A DNA stretch of 5,973 nt, from positions 1-5,973 of the forward strand of contig JAHAWW010000044.1 in the NCBI GenBank assembly GCA_018383375.1, written 5' to 3'. Positions 1 through 4,989 of the stretch are shown in pieces. The stretch's first letter is position 1, and each line of letters opens with the position of its first letter. The DNA comes from Prevotellamassilia sp. GTDB lineage: Bacteria > Bacteroidota > Bacteroidia > Bacteroidales > Bacteroidaceae. The position numbers and the translations under genes were made by a program. Under the pieces are notes generated by a model. That model worked only from the letters and a program-made list of their open reading frames with translations. It did no database searches and was not told the origin of the DNA.

Positions 1-179
1 TGTGGCAGGTGGTAGCCCGAGTTGGCCAGTGCGCCATATACGCGCAGACGGCTTTCTCTCACGGCGTTGTCGGGCAGTCCGACCATAAAAAACTCCATGC
101 CACGTCCCGCGTTGATTTCCGTCACCACGGGCATGGCGGTAAGTCCGTTGAGGGCTGCTGTGTTGATTTTGACTAACAT
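1..179 (-). CDS. comM: YifB/ComM family Mg-chelatase-like AAA ATPase, N-terminal fragment
   Basis: The first 59 codons of a leftward gene that continues beyond the left edge; the ATG is at 179-177. The translation begins MLVKINTAALNGLTAMPV and contains the block FFMVGLPDNAVRESRLRVYG followed by ALANSGYHLP. This matches the N-terminal ChlI-like domain of the YifB/ComM family, where 'VGLPDNAV-ES--R---AL---GY--P' is highly conserved. Known of the family: full-length proteins are about 500 residues, with a central AAA+ Mg-chelatase module. ComM is a hexameric helicase that promotes branch migration during natural transformation in some Proteobacteria; its role in Bacteroidota is not settled. The Walker motifs lie outside the window. 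The start follows the stop of the upstream lipoprotein gene by 17 bp with no promoter in between, so the two are probably co-transcribed. The family call is firm; the symbol is by homology only. Confidence 0.88.
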   Translation of the reverse strand, partial: MLVKINTAALNGLTAMPVVTEINAGRGMEFFMVGLPDNAVRESRLRVYGALANSGYHLP

Positions 180-196
180 ATTACAGGTCTGTGGTG

Positions 197-1201
197 TCAC
201 TTGAGCAGTTCGCCGATGCGCTGTTCGAGTTGGTCGGGTGTCAGGTCGCGAGCGATGATGCGGCCATGTCGGTCTATGAGGGTGCAACCAGGCACAGTTT
301 TGATGCCGAAGGCTTTACACACGGGACTTTCAAAGGCCAAGCCGTCACAGACGGTAATGGCGGTGAGGCTGTCTCTGTTGGTGGCGCGGCGGCAGGCTTC
401 GATATCGTGGTCGAGCGAGACAGGCACGAAAGTGACTTTCCCGCCGTAGCTGTTTTTCAGTTGTCGCAACAGGTTGAGTGTCTGGCTGCTTTTATTGCTC
501 CATGTAGCCCAAAAAACCACGGCCATGGGACGTCCTTGGTTTTTTGAGGGCGTTATGGTCTTGCCGTCGAGCGTTGAGGCCTCAAAGCTGGGCACATTTT
601 GTCCCTTGCTGCCTCCCATGCGTGAGTTGATTTGCTTTCTCAGCATGGTGAGTGAAGTGTTTTTGGGTTGTGCTGTGCAAAGGTCCTTGAGCAGAGAAGC
701 TACGGTAGCGGGTTCAGGCTCTTCTGCTGTGGTAAAATAGCGTTTCAACACAGCCACGGCAGCCAGAGTCTGTTTGTTTTGGCGAATGAAATTTGTTGCT
801 GCCAATCGGGCTTCGGCCTCACTCTTTCCCGCAATCTGGGTGCGAAAATCGGTGAGCAGTTGGTTCTCGTCTGACCCGCTGATTTGTGCCTCGCCCAGTT
901 TAGCAGCGTCGCCATCCATCTTGATGTGCACACCAGGTTCGGCCACGATGTAGGTTTGCGAATAGTTGGGATAGAGCAGGGTGAGGATGGCCGGCTGCGT
1001 GAGGTCTTTTTCGTAGACGAAGTGCCCGTCTTGAATGCGTATGGTATCTATACCGCAGAATGCGGCATCTTCAAAATAGGCAAAGATTTCGGCCTGGTTG
1101 ACGCCGGCAATGTCGCCCTCGAGTCTGAATTGTTTGCCGGGCGAGCTACAGGCGGCCATACAGAGGGCGGCCACGATGGGGAGCAGTCTGATAAGGTTCA
1201 T
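197..1201 (-). CDS. DUF4369/TlpA-type thioredoxin-fold lipoprotein without the CXXC cysteines
   Basis: A 334-residue protein. I chose the ATG at 1201 because it opens directly onto a lipoprotein signal peptide (MNLIRLLPIVAALCMAAC, lipid-accepting Cys18). The in-frame TTG at 1222 would add seven residues ahead of it and lies inside a hairpin. Residues about 24-120 (FRLEGDIAG..., TIRIQDGHFVYE, IVAEPGVHIKMDG) resemble the DUF4369 domain that often precedes thioredoxin domains in Bacteroidota. Residues about 203-334 form an AhpC/TSA/TlpA-like thioredoxin fold: VPSFEASTLDGK, VVFWATW, VTFVPVSLD, the cis-Pro region GIKTVPGCTLID (Pro304), and a final helix. The active site, normally W-C-x-x-C, reads WATWSNKS (231-238), so both catalytic cysteines are serine. 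It should be anchored in the outer or periplasmic membrane leaflet. Disulfide reductase activity is unlikely; a binding or structural role is inferred. It is probably read through from the upstream TPR gene and co-transcribed with comM. Confidence 0.9.
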   Translation of the reverse strand: MNLIRLLPIVAALCMAACSSPGKQFRLEGDIAGVNQAEIFAYFEDAAFCGIDTIRIQDGHFVYEKDLTQPAILTLLYPNYSQTYIVAEPGVHIKMDGDAAKLGEAQISGSDENQLLTDFRTQIAGKSEAEARLAATNFIRQNKQTLAAVAVLKRYFTTAEEPEPATVASLLKDLCTAQPKNTSLTMLRKQINSRMGGSKGQNVPSFEASTLDGKTITPSKNQGRPMAVVFWATWSNKSSQTLNLLRQLKNSYGGKVTFVPVSLDHDIEACRRATNRDSLTAITVCDGLAFESPVCKAFGIKTVPGCTLIDRHGRIIARDLTPDQLEQRIGELLK

Positions 1202-1212
1202 AGGGCCTTTTG

Positions 1213-1276
1213 AAAAAGACAAGGGAACAATGGTTTGCCCGCACGTTTCATTGTGCAGGCAAGTCCTTGTCCCTTG
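1213..1276 (-). terminator. Stem-loop with T-tract ahead of the thioredoxin-like lipoprotein gene
   Basis: Read on the minus strand, GGCAAGGGA-like sequence at 1276-1270 (CAAGGGA) pairs with TCCCTTG at 1226-1220. Inside it, TTGCC-GCAC type arms (1262-1253 with 1244-1235, one mismatch) close an 8-nt loop. The outer arm is followed at once by TCTTTTTC (1219-1212). This has the form of a rho-independent terminator for the TPR lipoprotein gene. The T-run ends only 11 nt before the ATG at 1201, and no TAnnTTTG box lies between, so it could instead be a leaky terminator or attenuator controlling the downstream gene. Confidence 0.55.
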
Positions 1277-1289
1277 CCGTTTGTGAAGT

Positions 1290-1316
1290 CTTCACCAGTC
1301 GTTATGGCTGGTGAAG
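1290..1316 (-). other. Perfect 9-bp stem-loop just after the TPR lipoprotein gene
   Basis: CTTCACCAG (1290-1298) and CTGGTGAAG (1308-1316) are exact inverted repeats with a 9-nt loop, starting 17 bp past the stop codon of the leftward TPR gene. No T-tract follows on either strand, so it is more likely a 3'-end stabilising structure, or part of a tandem terminator with the hairpin at 1213-1276. GTGAAG at 1283-1288 could compete for the CTTCAC arm. Confidence 0.5.
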
Positions 1317-1332
1317 GTGAGCTTGTCTAAGA

Positions 1333-3033
1333 TTATTGCACAAGGCTTTTGAAGGTGCTGTTGCCCCAGAGCGACACGAAGTCCATATCGCGGGCAGCGC
1401 GAGCCTTGAGCGAAGCGTCTTTGGCCACGGCGTCCTTAAGGTTGCTCAAGGCCGTTGAGGCCTGCTGTGTGCGTGCTGCAACGATAGCCTTGAGATAGCT
1501 TGTGGTGGCATCGGGTTGAGCGATGGCGCTGAGCGTCTGCGAGGCAGAGGCGTAGTCTTTGTTGAGGATTTGTGCCAAAGCGGCGCTGTTAGACTTCACG
1601 CCGGCCAAGTTTTGAGCGGCTTGTGCGTAGTTGCCTTGGGCAATGTTGAGATTGCCGAGCACTTCTTTGTAGTTTTTGGCGGCAGTGGCCTTTGAGAGAG
1701 CCGTTTCGGCGGCGGCTACGTTGCCTTCAACGATGTTCACCAGAGCGGCGTTGGCGTTAGCCTCGGCTGAGCCGGCTTCTTTGCTCAGAGCCTGTGAGAG
1801 GTAGTTTTTGGCAGCGGCCATATCGCCGTTTTGGAAGGCCAGCTGTGCCAAGTTGTTGAAGGCGCGGCTGTCTGTGGGATATTGTTTGGCGGCGGTGGCG
1901 TAGATATCGGCCTTTTCAGCCTTGTTGTCGGTCAGTGTGGCAGCATAGAGCAGTTCTTCGACAGAAAGCTGTGAAGCGTCGGCTTTGTATTGGCTCTTGA
2001 TTTCGTCGTCGCTACGGCCGATGAGGTTGTAGTTGACGGTGAGGCGTGCGCGACGCAGTTCGGGCAAAATTTCGTTGGCCAGTTCGGTGAAAGCGCTTGA
2101 GAGGTTGCGGATTTGTGCCTCACGCTCCTCGGGGTCTTCATACATCGAGAGGACACGCACGATGACGTCTTTGTCTTGGATGTTAGAGGCGGCCACGAGT
2201 TCCTGGAAGCCTTCCCAGTCTTCGGCTGTGTATTTCTGTTCCACTTCAGCGTCGAGCTGGATGTCTTTGAGTTGTTTCTTCACGTAGTTGCTTGAGGTGC
2301 CTTGACGTTTTTCAGCCAAACGGGTGTTGAAGTCGAGGGCGCCTTCGGGTGAAGCATAGGCCGATACTTCGATGCCGTCGAGCTGATAACCTTTAGAGTC
2401 GGCTTTGATGTCGCGAAGGGTTTTGATGAAGTCTTGGACAGAAACAGACTTGAGTTCGCTCGTACGGATATTGGCTTGGTTGATGAGGTATTTAATCTGG
2501 GCCTGCTTGGTCTGGGCGATGGCATACTGGTATTTGTCTTCACCCGTAGCACCTTGGGCGCCGGCAGCTGTGCGGCCGAGCAGAGTTGAGGTGGCGATGA
2601 CGCCGTCGGCCACTTTCACCTCGGGCACCTTAACGCTCTTATTGCCTATTTTGGCGTCGAAGGTCAGGTAGAGTTCGCTCTTGGCCATTTCGGGAACATA
2701 GGCGAAGGTGTTCTTCATGGTGTAGTTGCCACCCACCTTGTATGAAATTTCTTGGTTGTTGCCCTGTACCTTTTCACCTTGGAATGTGGCAGCTTGACCG
2801 GCGGTTTCGCCGCCTTCATAGCGCAACACGGGAATTACGGTGACTTGAGCTTTCTTTTTCATATACTTTTCGGGGAAGCGACCGTTGATGGTTACGGGCA
2901 CTTTGTTGCTCACCTCTTCAAGCGGAGAGGGGGTTACGGTGAAGTTGTCGGCAGAAAGCTCGCCGAGCTTGCTGCACGAAGAGAGCACCAGCCCCGAAGC
3001 CAGTGCGACAAACAAAAATGATTTGGTTTGCAT
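1333..3033 (-). CDS. TPR and OmpA-like domain lipoprotein, cell envelope
   Basis: A 566-residue protein. The reading frame is open upstream to 3153, but the ATG at 3033 opens directly onto a lipoprotein signal peptide (MQTKSFLFVALASGLVLSSC, lipidated Cys20), so the extra 40 codons are leader. Residues about 30-145 look like a beta-rich domain (FTVTPSPLEEVSNKVPVTING, YVPEMAKSELYLTFDAKIG). Residues about 196-257 contain an OmpA-C-like segment (GIEVSAYASPEGALDFNTRL, then AEKR). Residues about 375-545 are Ala/Asn-rich helical repeats of TPR type (DSRAFNNLAQLAFQNGDMAAAKNY; GNLNIAQGNYAQAAQNL). The C-terminus is DFVSLWGNSTFKSLVQ. In classical OmpA domains an Asp binds meso-diaminopimelate; here the matching stretch reads AYASPEG, so that contact is missing or altered. 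It is probably an envelope scaffold, perhaps contacting peptidoglycan; the substrate is unknown. It is the first gene of the leftward block. Confidence 0.88.
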   Translation of the reverse strand: MQTKSFLFVALASGLVLSSCSKLGELSADNFTVTPSPLEEVSNKVPVTINGRFPEKYMKKKAQVTVIPVLRYEGGETAGQAATFQGEKVQGNNQEISYKVGGNYTMKNTFAYVPEMAKSELYLTFDAKIGNKSVKVPEVKVADGVIATSTLLGRTAAGAQGATGEDKYQYAIAQTKQAQIKYLINQANIRTSELKSVSVQDFIKTLRDIKADSKGYQLDGIEVSAYASPEGALDFNTRLAEKRQGTSSNYVKKQLKDIQLDAEVEQKYTAEDWEGFQELVAASNIQDKDVIVRVLSMYEDPEEREAQIRNLSSAFTELANEILPELRRARLTVNYNLIGRSDDEIKSQYKADASQLSVEELLYAATLTDNKAEKADIYATAAKQYPTDSRAFNNLAQLAFQNGDMAAAKNYLSQALSKEAGSAEANANAALVNIVEGNVAAAETALSKATAAKNYKEVLGNLNIAQGNYAQAAQNLAGVKSNSAALAQILNKDYASASQTLSAIAQPDATTSYLKAIVAARTQQASTALSNLKDAVAKDASLKARAARDMDFVSLWGNSTFKSLVQ

Positions 3034-3086
3034 AAAAATAAAAGTGTGGTTAATGGTTTTTCTGCGGGATAAGGCCCCGACAATTT

Positions 3087-3108
3087 TCGGCCCGAATGAT
3101 GAGGCCGA
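3087..3108 (-). other. Hairpin in the leader RNA of the TPR lipoprotein gene
   Basis: TCGGCC (3087-3092) and GGCCGA (3103-3108) are a perfect 6-bp inverted repeat with a 10-nt loop. It lies about 54 nt upstream of the ATG at 3033, inside the transcript expected from the -7 box at 3151-3158. No known riboswitch class is recognised. It may affect mRNA stability. Confidence 0.35.
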
Positions 3109-3150
3109 CCATCTTGCTTGGTAAACGATGGGTGTGGGGCTAATGCAGAG

Positions 3151-3158
3151 CAAAGGTA
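3151..3158 (-). promoter_or_regulatory. Bacteroidota -7 box for the TPR lipoprotein gene
   Basis: On the minus strand this reads TACCTTTG, an exact match to TAnnTTTG, the -7 box of the major Bacteroidota sigma factor. A -33 TTTG at the usual spacing is not visible. It would give a leader of about 110 nt to the ATG at 3033. It is the only exact match on this strand in the intergenic region. Confidence 0.5.
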
Positions 3159-3205
3159 ATCATTTCTTGCACCTTAACGCTTATTTGACGCCCAATTTTT
3201 AGACG

Positions 3206-3216
3206 ACATGCCATGT
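3206..3216. promoter_or_regulatory. Short palindrome between divergent promoters, possible operator
   Basis: ACATG-C-CATGT is a perfect 5-1-5 palindrome. It lies about 48 bp upstream of the leftward -7 box and 58 bp upstream of the rightward one. Its position suits a regulator of either gene, but a palindrome this short can arise by chance and no regulator is recognised. Confidence 0.2.
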
Positions 3217-3273
3217 AATCGCTTAAAAAGCATTAACATCAGGCTTTTTTATCCGTCGCATTGATAAAAAATG

Positions 3274-3281
3274 TAATTTTG
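3274..3281 (+). promoter_or_regulatory. Bacteroidota -7 box for the flavodiiron protein gene
   Basis: TAATTTTG is an exact TAnnTTTG match. The expected -33 region is T-rich (T-run 3245-3250) but has no clear TTTG. Transcription would start near 3288 and give a leader of about 60 nt. The sequence just before the ATG at 3350 (cagacaaag) is A-rich without a Shine-Dalgarno motif, as is usual in this phylum. Confidence 0.55.
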
Positions 3282-3349
3282 CACACTCAAATTTATGCTG
3301 CATATTACCGGCACAGAGACTTTTCTTCATTCACTCACAACAGACAAAG

Positions 3350-4531
3350 ATGAAAATCGCACAAGACATTCATTATGTAGGCGTCAACGACCGCACCAAG
3401 CACCGCTTTGAGGGGCTTTGGTTTCTCCCGGCAGGCGTCTCATACAATTCTTATATCATTGCCGACGAGAAGGTGGCGCTCATCGACACGGTCGACGTGG
3501 CTTTTTTTGCAGAATATTTGGCCAACATTCGCCAGGTCATAGGCGACCGCCCCATCGACTATCTCGTCATCAATCACATGGAGCCCGACCACTCTGGCTC
3601 GTTGGCTCTCATCAGAGACAAATACCCGCAAATACGTCTTGTAGGCAACAAAAAGACGATGGAAATGGTGCAAGGTTTCTATGGCGCGGCTTCGGCCGAC
3701 GATGTCGTGGTGGCCGACGGCGATACCCTTGCTCTTGGGCGTCGCACGCTTTCATTTCATCTCGTCCCGATGTTGCATTGGCCCGAGACGATGGTTTCTT
3801 ATGTCAAGGGTGAAGGCATTATGTTTTCGGGCGATGCCTTTGGTTGTTTCGGCGCACTCAATGGTGCCGTCGTAGACCGCGACATGGACATTGCGCCCTA
3901 TCTTCCCGAGATGGAGCGTTATTTTGCCGCCATTCTCGGTAAGTTTTGTGTGCCCGTGCGCAATGCGCTCAAAAAACTCTCTGGTCTTGAGTTGCGTATG
4001 ATTTGCCCCACCCACGGTCCTGTTTGGTGTGAAAAAGTGGGTGAAGCCGTCGAAGTCTATCGCCGCATGAGTCATGGCGAGAGCCAAAAGGGTTTGGTGG
4101 TTTGCTATGGTTCGATGTATGGCCACACACGCCGTGTGGCCGAGGCCATAGCCCGCGGTGCCGCCGAGGCCGGTGTGCGCAAAATCATTGTCCACGACCT
4201 CAGCGTGTCGCAGCCTTCGTTTGTTTTGGCCGACATCTTCCGCTACAACGGTTTGGCTATTGGTGGGCCAACCTACAACGGTGGCGTATTCCCCGTGGTC
4301 GAAGACCTGCTCAAGCGTTTGGCCGGCCGCGACGTCAAGGCCCACAAGTTGGCTTGGTTTGGTGGCTTCACGTGGGGTTCAATGGCCGTCAAGACCATTG
4401 CGGCCTATAACGAAAAGATGGGTATGACGCCCGTGGGCGAACCGCTCGAGTGGAAACAAGGCACCAGTGCCGACACGCTCGACCGTGCCCGAGCGCTCGG
4501 CCGCTCACTTGGCGAAGCCATTTTGGCTTGA
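3350..4531 (+). CDS. FprA-type flavodiiron protein (A-type flavoprotein, O2/NO reductase)
   Basis: A complete 393-residue class A flavodiiron protein. Residues about 1-245 form the metallo-beta-lactamase-like diiron domain. All iron ligands are visible: H76-x-E78-x-D80-H81 (NHMEPDHSG), H143 (MLHWPETMV), D162 (FSGDAFGCFGALNG) and H222 (CPTHGPVW). Residues about 247-393 are a flavodoxin domain with the FMN phosphate loop YGSMYGHT (253-260), GGPTYNGG and GGFTWGS. Known of the family: the enzyme reduces O2 to water and/or NO to N2O in the cytoplasm, taking electrons through FMN from rubredoxin or a similar donor, and so protects anaerobes. The length is typical of the two-domain form, with no fused rubredoxin or flavin reductase domain. 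No redox partner gene is adjacent, so the donor must be encoded elsewhere. It appears to be transcribed alone, with its own promoter and a strong terminator. The sequence does not decide between O2 and NO preference. Confidence 0.97.
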   Translation: MKIAQDIHYVGVNDRTKHRFEGLWFLPAGVSYNSYIIADEKVALIDTVDVAFFAEYLANIRQVIGDRPIDYLVINHMEPDHSGSLALIRDKYPQIRLVGNKKTMEMVQGFYGAASADDVVVADGDTLALGRRTLSFHLVPMLHWPETMVSYVKGEGIMFSGDAFGCFGALNGAVVDRDMDIAPYLPEMERYFAAILGKFCVPVRNALKKLSGLELRMICPTHGPVWCEKVGEAVEVYRRMSHGESQKGLVVCYGSMYGHTRRVAEAIARGAAEAGVRKIIVHDLSVSQPSFVLADIFRYNGLAIGGPTYNGGVFPVVEDLLKRLAGRDVKAHKLAWFGGFTWGSMAVKTIAAYNEKMGMTPVGEPLEWKQGTSADTLDRARALGRSLGEAILA

Positions 4532-4532
4532 C

Positions 4533-4566
4533 GGCTGAGTCGCGGTGGCTTCGGCCTTTCAGAGCC
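4533..4566 (+). other. Weak stem-loop directly after the flavodiiron stop codon
   Basis: GGCTGA (4533-4538) pairs imperfectly with TCAGAGCC (4559-4566). Inside is GGC-TTCG-GCC (4547-4556), a stable tetraloop on a 3-bp stem. It is followed only by a mixed pyrimidine run (CTTTATTCCCTTCCCC), so termination here would be weaker than at 4646-4691. Confidence 0.3.
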
Positions 4567-4645
4567 TTTATTCCCTTCCCCACCCTTCAATCTTCTGTGC
4601 AATTCGGGACTACCGTGACACAACTATTCGTTTAATGGATACATC

Positions 4646-4691
4646 ACGCTCCAAAGCCGGTCATCACACCGCGCCTTGGAGCGTATTTTTT
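4646..4691 (+). terminator. Rho-independent terminator of the flavodiiron protein gene
   Basis: ACGCTCCAA (4646-4654) and TTGGAGCGT (4676-4684) form a perfect 9-bp stem. An inner CGGT/ACCG pairing (4658-4661 with 4668-4671) closes a 6-nt loop. The stem is followed by TATTTTTT. The T-tract is on the plus strand only, so it serves the rightward gene, about 115 nt past its stop. Confidence 0.88.
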
Positions 4692-4735
4692 GTGCTGAAA
4701 ATCACGGAGACACTTCATCCCCCGTCAAATAGGCG

Positions 4736-4770
4736 CCTTGCCCCGACGTTCAACAGACAACATGGCAAGG
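4736..4770 (+). other. Inverted repeat downstream of the terminator
   Basis: CCTTGCC (4736-4742) and GGCAAGG (4764-4770) are a perfect 7-bp inverted repeat around a 21-nt loop, followed by TCTTGTTCTTGT. It could be a back-up terminator for read-through from the flavodiiron gene. The loop is long and the T-tract is interrupted. Confidence 0.3.
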
Positions 4771-4846
4771 TCTTGTTCTTGTGGCTCGTTCAAGGAAACA
4801 ATTGGGGGGTTGTTTGCCGCAAAAAACAAGAAAAAACCACGAAATG

Positions 4847-4877
4847 TTGCATAGTAATTGCAATTTATCTAATTTTG
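4847..4877 (+). promoter_or_regulatory. Bacteroidota-type promoter of the secreted protein gene
   Basis: TTG at 4847-4849 lies 20 bp before TAATTTTG at 4870-4877, close to the Bacteroidota consensus TTTG-N19-TAnnTTTG. A-tracts just upstream (4821-4826 and 4831-4836) resemble an UP element. Transcription would start near 4884 and give a leader of about 105 nt. This is the best-formed promoter in the window. Confidence 0.65.
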
Positions 4878-4935
4878 ACGCGTGAAAGTGGGCCTATATC
4901 GTCTCTTATTGGCCCACGGCGTTAACCTCGCCCAC
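4878..4935 (+). promoter_or_regulatory. Structured leader of the secreted protein gene with two possible pairings
   Basis: GTGGGCC (4888-4894) pairs perfectly with GGCCCAC (4911-4917) around a 16-nt loop; ACGC/GCGT (4878-4881 with 4919-4922) could extend it in DNA. A second complementary copy, GCCCAC at 4930-4935, could take the same GTGGGC arm instead. The structure lies at the predicted 5' end of the transcript. Whether it is an mRNA-stabilising hairpin, an operator or a switch cannot be told from the sequence. Confidence 0.4.
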
Positions 4936-4989
4936 CCTGAAAAACAGCAAATCTCCATTCATTTAATTTTATACTTTAACAACAACCTT

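Larger units (their letters stand above)
3034..3349. other. Divergent intergenic region, 316 bp
   Basis: This gene-free stretch separates the leftward TPR lipoprotein gene from the rightward flavodiiron gene. It holds one -7 promoter box per strand (3151-3158 minus, 3274-3281 plus), an 11-bp palindrome at 3206-3216, an A/T-rich inverted repeat at 3225-3249 and a leader hairpin at 3087-3108. I see no small coding sequence with a plausible start and family match. Confidence 0.7.
4532..4989. other. Intergenic region between flavodiiron and secreted protein genes, 458 bp
   Basis: After a pyrimidine-rich 3' region it holds the flavodiiron terminator (4646-4691), a stem-loop at 4736-4770, an A-tract-rich stretch (4821-4837), a -33/-7 promoter (4847-4877) and a structured leader (4878-4935). 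An open frame with a GTG start at 4545 crosses the terminator and has no recognisable protein features, so I do not call a gene here. Confidence 0.7.

Noticed and set aside
884..1213. A 109-codon open frame on the plus strand
   Set aside because: It is antisense to the thioredoxin-like lipoprotein gene, with no domain or promoter of its own.
3034..3153. A 40-codon N-terminal extension of the TPR lipoprotein from a TTG at 3153
   Set aside because: It would put a charged segment ahead of a good lipoprotein signal peptide, and the TTG overlaps the predicted -7 box, so the stretch is most likely untranslated leader.
3752..4345. A 197-codon open frame on the minus strand
   Set aside because: It lies wholly antisense to the flavodiiron gene, whose catalytic and FMN motifs are all intact; the translation is His/Thr-rich with no recognisable domain and is a codon-usage shadow.
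4804..4809. Run of six G upstream of the secreted protein gene as a possible phase-variation tract
   Set aside because: It is too short for a convincing slippage tract and lies outside both the promoter spacer and the coding frame.
4545..4925. A 126-codon open frame on the plus strand from a GTG
   Set aside because: It runs through the strong terminator at 4646-4691 and the promoter at 4847-4877, and its translation shows no signal, motif or family.
4964..4971. TAATTTTA as an alternative -7 box for the secreted protein gene
   Set aside because: It misses the final G, has no TTG upstream at the right spacing and would leave only about 12 nt of leader; the box at 4870-4877 is better on every count.
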